NCBI GenBank assembly: GCA_029571215.1
Contig: JAKPTE010000040.1
Coordinates: 1 to 64,000, forward strand
Reading direction: 5' to 3'
Length of the DNA stretch: 64,000 bases
DNA from: Bacteroidota bacterium
Lineage (GTDB): Bacteria > Bacteroidota > Bacteroidia > Bacteroidales > JAAYUG01
The notes under the pieces are model-generated. The model was not told where the DNA came from. It saw only the letters and a list, made by a program, of their open reading frames with translations, and did not search any database. The position numbers and the translations under genes were made by a program. Positions within the stretch are counted from its first letter, which is position 1; each line of letters begins with the position of its first letter. Positions 17,541-23,682 of this stretch are shown here, in pieces.

Positions 17541-18179
17541 ATGCAGCAGGATTACCGGGAATTATGGGACGAAGCCAGATACCGTAAAGTTCTGGAAATA
17601 AGGCACGAAGATATTCTTTACTTTATTGCCGGTCAGTTGCGACCCAATAACCCTGCCATGCGGTTTTTCTATGCCTTCAATATGATCCTTATTGTCTGGT
17701 TTCTTATAACCATCTGGAAGGATACCGGAACCGCTCCTTTTTCCTTACTGAGTGCTTCTATGTTTTTTATAGCTGGTATTCCTCTTTTTCTCATTCTATT
17801 GGTGCCACTCCATGAACTGCTCCATGCACTGGTTTTCTTTCTCCTAGGAGCCAGAAAAGTCCGCATCATACCCAAATGGAAAAAACTGATGGTATATGCA
17901 GTTGCTGATAAATTTGTGATGAATTTCAGGGAATTTGTTTTTCTGGCACTTACCCCCTTTGTCGTTATAAATGTTGTTCTGGTTCTCCTTTTGGTTTTTG
18001 TTCCGGAGGTTGTAAAGTATGCAATCTGGTCGGCTTTGTTTTTCCATGCAACAGGATGCATAGGCGATTTTGCTCTTCTGGGTTTCCTGAGCCGGAATAA
18101 TCCGGCAAAAACTGTCAATTATGACGATTTTTCTGAACAAAAAACATTTTTCTTTGAGAAAATTTCAAATGTTGATTAA
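17541..18179 (+). CDS. DUF3267-family membrane zincin
   Basis: I use the ATG at 17541, 4 bases after the GH31 stop; an upstream TTG-type start would lie inside GH31. The 212-residue product has four to five hydrophobic helices and the zinc-protease-like H91-E-L-L-H95 in PLHELLHALVFF, followed by two further helices. This fits DUF3267, a family described as putative membrane zincin peptidases whose substrates are unknown. The third metal ligand is not evident. Its placement inside a glycosidase operon is unusual. It could act in regulated proteolysis or envelope quality control, but that is inference. Confidence 0.8.
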   Translation: MQQDYRELWDEARYRKVLEIRHEDILYFIAGQLRPNNPAMRFFYAFNMILIVWFLITIWKDTGTAPFSLLSASMFFIAGIPLFLILLVPLHELLHALVFFLLGARKVRIIPKWKKLMVYAVADKFVMNFREFVFLALTPFVVINVVLVLLLVFVPEVVKYAIWSALFFHATGCIGDFALLGFLSRNNPAKTVNYDDFSEQKTFFFEKISNVD

Positions 18180-18195
18180 CTAACCAGGTACAATT

Positions 18196-20481
18196 ATGAA
18201 ACGTATGCGCAATTTTCTGATGTTCTGTCTAGTCATTTTTCCGTTTGCTGTTCTTATGAGCAGTTGCGACAGAGAACCTTCTGTTGCGGGTATCGTACCG
18301 AAACCGGTCGATCTGAAAGTACATGCCGGCCATTTTCAGCTTGATTCAACCGTCCGGATTGTTTTACAGAATACAACAGATAGTAAGTCCGGTATGGTGG
18401 TGACTTATCTTAATGCGAAAATTTCAGAATTGCTCGGTTCTCCGCTGAGAATTGCTGAAAAAAAAGTCAGGGGTCCGCGGATTATTATTAACATCGATTC
18501 CACACTGAACCTTCATCCGGAAGGGTACGAAATGAAAGTGGCACGAAAACGAATTACTATCACGGCAAAAACTGCTCAGGGTGCATTTTATAGCTTCCAG
18601 ACCCTTCTGCAACTGATGCCGCCTTCAGCAAGTTCACCCGAAATTCGGAAGGGTGTCGTACCTGTTCCCTGCATTACTGTTAAAGATTATCCGCGTTTCA
18701 GCTACCGGGGTATGCATCTCGATGTGTGCCGCCACTTTTTTCCTGTTGAGTTTATTCTGAAGCAGTTGGATATAATGGCCATGTACAAACTGAATACATT
18801 TCACTGGCATCTGACTGAAGACCAGGGTTGGCGTATTGAAATAAAAAAATATCCCCTCCTCACCCAAATTGGATCGAAAAGAACCGAAGGGGAAGGATTT
18901 GAGTATGGCGGTTATTACACACAGGAAGATATCCGCAGAGTGGTTCAGTATGCTGAGGAACGTTTTATACGGGTAATTCCTGAGATTGAAATGCCTGGTC
19001 ATGCCCTTGCTGCACTGGCTGCCTATCCACAATTATCCTGCACAGGTGGACCATTTAAAGTAAGGAATTTCTGGGGTGTGGAAGAAAATGTATTTTGTGC
19101 CGGACGCGAAGAAACCTTTGGATTTATTAGTGATGTGCTAACCGAAGTGGCTGCTCTGTTCCCTTCCGAATATATTCATATTGGAGGGGACGAATGCCCT
19201 AAAAACCGTTGGAAAAATTGTCCCCGCTGTCAGGCACGCATTCGGCAGGAGGGATTAAAGGATGAGGCTGAATTACAGAGCTACTTTATCAAACGGGTGG
19301 AAAAAATTCTCCTTTCACTTGGAAAGAAAATGATCGGATGGGATGAAATTCTGGAAGGAGGTCTTGCTCCGTCTGCCACTGTCATGTCCTGGAGAGGGGA
19401 GGAAGGAGGTATTGATGCCGCCATGCAGGGCCATAATGTTATTATGACCCCGGGTAACTGGGTTTACCTTGATCATTACCAGGGAAGCCCGAAAGTTGAA
19501 CCTGTAGCCATTGGAGGATTCACCACTTTGGAAGAATCCTATAATTACGATCCTTTGCCTGAAAAGCTTCCTGCAGATAGGCACCACTATGTTCTGGGAT
19601 GCCAGGGAAATATATGGACAGAATATATGTACACACCTGAAAAGGTTGAATATATGGCTTATCCTCGTATTATTGCCCTTGCTGAAGTCAACTGGAGCCC
19701 GAAAGAAAGTCGTAATTATGCCGATTTTCTTGCCCGGATGAATAACCAGTACCCCCGTCTCGATGTCCGTGGAATCAATTACCATATTCCTCTGCCCGAA
19801 GGCCCTCCTGATTTTGTGGCTTTTATCGACTCGGTTACCCTGTCGTTTTCGAGCACACGACCGGTTAAAATGGTTTATACAACCGATGGAAGTGATCCTT
19901 CTGAAACTTCCCGGGAATATTCGGAACCATTGACTCTAAGAGAAAATACCATTCTGAAGATTCGTTCCGTTCTTCCCACAGGCAAAATGAGCAAGGTGCG
20001 CACCATCACAATAGAAAAGCAAACACCTGCCAGCGCTCTGCAGGTTACCTCCCGTGCGGGACTTCTTATGAAATCGGCCGATGGGAATTTTATTCGGGTC
20101 GGTGATCTGGAGAATGCAAAGAACTGGAAACAACAAATTATTCAGGATTTGTCCCTGCGATTTAATCGGGAAAAGCCTTCTGCTGCGGTTATTACAGGAT
20201 ACATCGATGTGCCGGAAACGGGGGTATATTATTTCTCTTCCGATAACGACCAGGTGTGGGTTGCTAACCGGTTGTTGATCAATAACGATGGTGAGGTGAA
20301 ACGATTCAGCAGGCATGATAGTTCTATTGCCCTGGAGAAAGGAAAACATGCTCTGAAAATTGTATTCCTGAACAACACCATAGGCGGTTGGCCATCTGCC
20401 TGGAACGGACTTACTCTGCAATGGAAAAAGGAAGGGGAGCAGGAATATAAACCGGTGGGAAAAGAATGCCTGTCGTATTAA
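18196..20481 (+). CDS. GH20 beta-N-acetylhexosaminidase with PA14-like tail, lipoprotein
   Basis: A 761-residue lipoprotein (VLMSSCDRE). It has an N-terminal GH20b alpha/beta domain, then the TIM barrel with SYRGMHLDVCRHFF, FHWHLTEDQGWRIEIK and the catalytic pair D332-E333 in IGGDECPK, which performs substrate-assisted hydrolysis of terminal GlcNAc or GalNAc. A short Fn3-like segment (TTDGSDPS) follows, and a PA14-like domain occupies about residues 640-760 (ETGVYYFSSDNDQVW). It starts 16 bases after DUF3267 and ends the plus-strand operon. The presence of a hexosaminidase suggests the target is not a purely plant pectin, or that it is an accessory enzyme. Confidence 0.93.
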   Translation: MKRMRNFLMFCLVIFPFAVLMSSCDREPSVAGIVPKPVDLKVHAGHFQLDSTVRIVLQNTTDSKSGMVVTYLNAKISELLGSPLRIAEKKVRGPRIIINIDSTLNLHPEGYEMKVARKRITITAKTAQGAFYSFQTLLQLMPPSASSPEIRKGVVPVPCITVKDYPRFSYRGMHLDVCRHFFPVEFILKQLDIMAMYKLNTFHWHLTEDQGWRIEIKKYPLLTQIGSKRTEGEGFEYGGYYTQEDIRRVVQYAEERFIRVIPEIEMPGHALAALAAYPQLSCTGGPFKVRNFWGVEENVFCAGREETFGFISDVLTEVAALFPSEYIHIGGDECPKNRWKNCPRCQARIRQEGLKDEAELQSYFIKRVEKILLSLGKKMIGWDEILEGGLAPSATVMSWRGEEGGIDAAMQGHNVIMTPGNWVYLDHYQGSPKVEPVAIGGFTTLEESYNYDPLPEKLPADRHHYVLGCQGNIWTEYMYTPEKVEYMAYPRIIALAEVNWSPKESRNYADFLARMNNQYPRLDVRGINYHIPLPEGPPDFVAFIDSVTLSFSSTRPVKMVYTTDGSDPSETSREYSEPLTLRENTILKIRSVLPTGKMSKVRTITIEKQTPASALQVTSRAGLLMKSADGNFIRVGDLENAKNWKQQIIQDLSLRFNREKPSAAVITGYIDVPETGVYYFSSDNDQVWVANRLLINNDGEVKRFSRHDSSIALEKGKHALKIVFLNNTIGGWPSAWNGLTLQWKKEGEQEYKPVGKECLSY

Positions 20482-20627
20482 ACCTGACCATACAGCCGAA
20501 GTGAAATGAATTCCTGTATGGCGGGATTAATATGCGGGTCGGCATACGGGTTACCTCCGCTGAAATGAAGGTGATAGTGGCTCTTTAGGCATATTATGCA
20601 TAAATCCGAAATATGGATTGATTGCAT
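20478..20627 (-). pseudogene. Possible C-terminal gene remnant antisense to the GH20 end
   Basis: A short minus-strand frame of 49 codons ends in TAA at 20480-20478, overlapping the GH20 stop. Its last 35 codons (starting HYHLHFSGG and ending SLRLYGQV) use codons like neighbouring genes and read like a natural protein end with an HxHxHF string. The upstream part looks unlike coding sequence and a stop precedes it. I do not recognise the family. It may be the surviving tail of a deleted gene or chance. Confidence 0.2.
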
Positions 20628-20688
20628 ATTGAGGGTTTATATTGGTCTTTTGATATACTGGTGCAGGCCAATGGTTGGGGCCCAGATT

Positions 20689-21495
20689 TCAGCGAAATCC
20701 TCTCTGGCGCCTGGCTTCATATACAATAATGGCGGCCGATGTGCTGACATTCAACGAGTCTGCTTCCCCTGCCATGGGAATTTTTATAAGTTCATCCGCC
20801 TTCCGGAGCCAGAAATCACTTAAACCTTCCGATTCAGTACCCATTACGATGGCCGCAGGTTTTGTAAAATCGGTTTCGTGATAAAATTTCTGAGCTGGGA
20901 GGGCGGCAGCAAAGACATATATTCCCTTTTCCCGTAAGAATGACAAAGCTTCTTCGTTACTGCAGACAATGGTAGGAACGGTAAACAAACAACCCCGGCT
21001 TGCCCTGACAACATTGGGATTGTAAATGTCGGTACGGGGATCACAAACGATAACAGCATGGACGCCCGCAGCATCGGCTGTCCGTAAAATGGCGCCAATG
21101 TTCCCTGGTTTTTCTATCGATTCCAATACAATCAGCAGCGGATTGTCGGGCAGATGCATCTGGTGAAGAGATTCAAAACGGGTTTTTGCCAGAAGACAAA
21201 CCCCTTCTGAATTTTCACGGTATGCAATCCTGGCATATACTTCCGGCGTCACTTCATAGATGTCGACCGAATAGTTTGCCAGTTGAATCATCTCTTCGAT
21301 TCTCTGGGATGGTACAATTTCAGGGCAAAAGAAAATGCTATGCACAGTATAACCTGTTTTGAAAGCCATTCGGGCTTCCTTATACCCTTCTACCAGAAAC
21401 AATCCCTGTTGTTCACGTTCCCTGCGCTTTTCAAGCCGCAGAATATCCAGTATCTTCTGGTTCCTTGTGCTGGTGATCCGTCCGGTAGTTTTCAT
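20689..21495 (-). CDS. SpoU/TrmH-family RNA 2'-O-methyltransferase
   Basis: A 268-residue protein with an N-terminal substrate-binding domain and a C-terminal SPOUT knot. The three SpoU motifs are present: motif 1 KPGNIGAILRTADA, motif 2 IVMGTESEGL and motif 3 DSLNVSTSAAII. These enzymes methylate the 2'-O of a ribose in tRNA or rRNA using S-adenosylmethionine; the length and N-domain resemble the RlmB/TsnR-like branch, but the target nucleotide cannot be assigned. It stands alone, convergent with GH20 and facing a gene-free stretch upstream. Confidence 0.9.
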   Translation of the reverse strand: MKTTGRITSTRNQKILDILRLEKRREREQQGLFLVEGYKEARMAFKTGYTVHSIFFCPEIVPSQRIEEMIQLANYSVDIYEVTPEVYARIAYRENSEGVCLLAKTRFESLHQMHLPDNPLLIVLESIEKPGNIGAILRTADAAGVHAVIVCDPRTDIYNPNVVRASRGCLFTVPTIVCSNEEALSFLREKGIYVFAAALPAQKFYHETDFTKPAAIVMGTESEGLSDFWLRKADELIKIPMAGEADSLNVSTSAAIIVYEARRQRGFR

Positions 21496-21922
21496 ATCAT
21501 AAAAATATCCGTAAAAATAAATGATTCAGAACCAAATCATATTCTAAAGGTACAATCTCACTATCAAACATGCGCCAACACTTTACGTCTTTTCTGAATG
21601 ATTTATTAATCCGGAGGATGCATCAGGAGAGAATCGAACTAAGTATTAACTCTGCATTACTTCGTGCTTACCCGATTTTCTTATATTTTTCAAATAAAGA
21701 TCGCCCCAGATGAACATTGATGTAACGCAGAAAAAAGCAATATCTGTGGTTGATTTTTATTACCACAAATGTTCACAGACTTTTCAAAGGATTGAAAATG
21801 TATTAATCTATGTCTTGTCTGTGTTAATCTAAAAATTCTGTGGTTTTTTCTATGGCTCAAATCACTAATAGCCACCCATGGGCTCTAGATTAGCCACAGA
21901 ATAAATGCTATGGCTCTGGGTT
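21496..21922. other. Gene-free stretch with degenerate CACAGA/TTAATCT word repeats
   Basis: No gene is supported here. Between about 21745 and 21895 the same short words recur in direct and inverted form: ATCTGTGGTT, TACCACAAA, TTCACAGAC, TTAATCTATG, CTGTGTTAATCT, ATTCTGTGGTTTTT and GCCACAGAAT. Such imperfect repeats are seen between genes in environmental bacteria and give spurious ORFs in databases. I see no tRNA, hairpin terminator or promoter that I would defend. Confidence 0.4.
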
Positions 21923-22387
21923 TTATCTGTTTTGATTATTCGGGCCGGCAGGAGGAGTCATTATCCGGGTAAACGACAGGGAACCAAGTTTCCATTCACC
22001 ATTGATCTTAATGTAAACCTCAGTGACTATAAACGGATTTGTTACTTCATTTCCGCCAACAACTGCAAGTAAGTCAATTCTGTTTAGCAAAATGGCTGTA
22101 TTCTCAATAATGTTTACTGATACGTCGTGAATATCAGCTTTTTTATACCAGATGCCTCCGCTTTTGATAATGTTTATTTCCTGTTCCTTTCCCCAGCTAC
22201 CTCCCATGTGGACAAATACCGATTTTTCATGAAAAAGATTATTCAAAACATCTACATTCTTGTCGGCCATCCATTGCCATTTGTCTTTCGAAAGCTGGAT
22301 AATTTCCTTCTCAGCAGGAGAATTCTGTGCAAATGCCGGCATGGCACCAAGAACGATCAAAATTAAGCCTGAAATAATTGTTCTCAT
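21923..22387 (-). CDS. Secreted NTF2-like/DUF4440 protein
   Basis: A 154-residue protein with a clean signal peptide (GAMPAFAQ). The mature part fits the nuclear-transport-factor-2-like cone fold of the DUF4440/SnoaL group: a helical start (WQWMADKNVDVLNNLF), the VHMGG strand and a final GEWKLGSLSFTRI strand pair. Members bind small molecules or are polyketide-cyclase-like, often without known activity. No neighbour indicates a role; it is flanked by gene-free DNA on both sides. Confidence 0.8.
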   Translation of the reverse strand: MRTIISGLILIVLGAMPAFAQNSPAEKEIIQLSKDKWQWMADKNVDVLNNLFHEKSVFVHMGGSWGKEQEINIIKSGGIWYKKADIHDVSVNIIENTAILLNRIDLLAVVGGNEVTNPFIVTEVYIKINGEWKLGSLSFTRIMTPPAGPNNQNR

Positions 22388-22520
22388 ATTTTGGTGATTT
22401 AGGTTAATAAAACATGATTATGTAAAGGTAAAGGTTTCCGGTACATTGTTTTGTATACATTTTACATAAACTCTAATACATTTTACCGATGAAAATTCAA
22501 CACTCTGTTGGAGGGAGGAG

Positions 22521-22592
22521 ATGATGAGGTCATTATTCCTGCCTCTGTTTTCTCTGTTGGGGTGCGCAGAAGATACGTTTGACTTTTTTTAA
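22521..22592 (+). other. Micro-ORF resembling a lipoprotein signal peptide
   Basis: A 23-codon frame preceded by GGAGGGAGGAG. It reads MMRSLFLPLFSLLGC followed by eight mostly acidic or aromatic residues and a stop: a positive end, hydrophobic core and lipobox LLGC. It could be a very short lipoprotein, a relic of a deleted lipoprotein gene or chance. Nothing else supports expression. Confidence 0.2.
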
Positions 22593-22617
22593 AAGGATAA
22601 CGGCAAAAAAAAATCAT

Positions 22618-22717
22618 TATCTTTACAGTGAATTTTATGCATATGCCCCGGCATAATTACCATCTGAATCTCTACCACCGTTTCGGCAAGGGATTGTACG
22701 AATGCTGGATTATTTAG
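22618..22717 (+). promoter_or_regulatory. Candidate promoter and His-rich leader peptide before the activase
   Basis: TATCTTTA at 22618-22625 resembles the Bacteroidota -7 element (TAnnTTTG). Twelve bases later a 26-codon ORF starts at 22637 and stops at 22717. It contains four His (residues 2, 6, 9, 14), three Tyr and two Asn, mostly in the first half. A small ORF rich in one amino acid within a long leader recalls attenuation leaders. No clear terminator/antiterminator pair was found, so the regulatory role is inference. Confidence 0.35.
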
Positions 22718-22832
22718 CTGTTCTCTGATCATCTCAGGTGGCTGATCCGGCTCCGGAAAGAAGGTCTCTCTTTTTTTATTCTGTCTGTCCCGGTTTCTGC
22801 CCTCATTTTCCCGATTTTACTGAAGCTATTGT

Positions 22833-23630
22833 ATGAAAGGTGTCATATTCGAGATACGACGATTTACTGTGCATGACGGCCCCGGTATCCGCACAACGGT
22901 TTTCATGAAAGGTTGCCCGCTTTCGTGCTGGTGGTGTCATAACCCGGAAGGACAGTTTCCTCAGCCTGAACCCTGGACCCGCACTGAAAAACTTGACGGG
23001 AAAGTATTTGAAAAGCAGATGATAATTGGTCAGGAATGGACAGCTTCCGATCTGATGACTGAAATTCTGAAAGACCGTGTTTTTTTTGATGAATCAGGAG
23101 GCGGAGTTACTTTCAGTGGAGGCGAACCACTCATGCAACCTGCTTTTCTCATGGAAATCCTTTCACTTTGCCATAAACACGGTATCCATACAGCTGTGGA
23201 CACCAGCGGTTTTTCTCCTACGGAAGATCTTATGAAAATTGCTGCATTAACTGATTTGTTTCTCTATGATCTGAAACTTCTGGATGATAAACTGCATGTA
23301 AAATATACCGGAGTTTCAAACCGGTTGATTCTGGAAAACCTTCATTTGCTTCTGGACCTTGGGAAACCTGTCTGGCTGCGACATCCTGTGATTCCGGGAA
23401 TAAATGACACCTTCGGGGAGAAGGAAAGACTAAAAGAACTACTTAAACAGTTTTCCGGCAAAATCTCCGTCATTAACCTTTTGCCGTATCATTCCATTGC
23501 CATGAATAAATACCGGAAGGCCGGAAGAACGAACTACCTCGAATCGCTGAAAGATCTACCCGCCTCTGATTTGCAACCAATGGCCGACGAACTTGAAGAA
23601 ACGGGAGTAAAGGTGATCATTGGAGGGTGA
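22833..23630 (+). CDS. Glycyl radical enzyme activase (radical SAM)
   Basis: A 265-residue radical SAM protein. The cluster motif C28-x3-C32-x2-C35 (KGCPLSCWWC), the preceding DGPGIRTTVFMKGC and the SAM-binding FSGGEP are all typical of pyruvate formate-lyase-activating enzymes. It would abstract hydrogen from the active-site glycine of the enzyme encoded 52 bases downstream. Non-PFL activases usually carry an inserted ferredoxin-like domain with two extra 4Fe-4S clusters; here the insert region (residues 36-90) contains no cysteine, so only the radical SAM cluster is present. Pairing with the next gene is supported by order and spacing. Confidence 0.92.
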   Translation: MKGVIFEIRRFTVHDGPGIRTTVFMKGCPLSCWWCHNPEGQFPQPEPWTRTEKLDGKVFEKQMIIGQEWTASDLMTEILKDRVFFDESGGGVTFSGGEPLMQPAFLMEILSLCHKHGIHTAVDTSGFSPTEDLMKIAALTDLFLYDLKLLDDKLHVKYTGVSNRLILENLHLLLDLGKPVWLRHPVIPGINDTFGEKERLKELLKQFSGKISVINLLPYHSIAMNKYRKAGRTNYLESLKDLPASDLQPMADELEETGVKVIIGG

Positions 23631-23682
23631 AGTAAAACATTGGAATAGTAAATGAATTGAAAAAAATAAAAACCGAAAGAAA

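Larger units (their letters stand above)
22388..22832. other. Gene-poor leader region upstream of the glycyl radical operon
   Basis: These 445 bases contain no long gene. They hold two micro-ORFs listed separately (22521-22592 and 22637-22717), a TATCTTTA promoter-like element at 22618-22625 and a seven-T run at 22771-22777 that is not preceded by a convincing terminator stem. The activase ATG follows at 22833, so a transcript from the 22618 element would have a leader of about 200 bases. Confidence 0.5.

Noticed and set aside
21621-21650. tRNA-like string GGAGAGAATCGAACT
   Set aside because: On the minus strand it resembles a T-loop, but there is no pairing T-stem, no anticodon arm and no acceptor stem.
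22741-22790. T run after CCGGCTCCGG as a possible attenuator terminator
   Set aside because: The bases directly before the T run have no complementary arm of useful length upstream, so I do not call a terminator.
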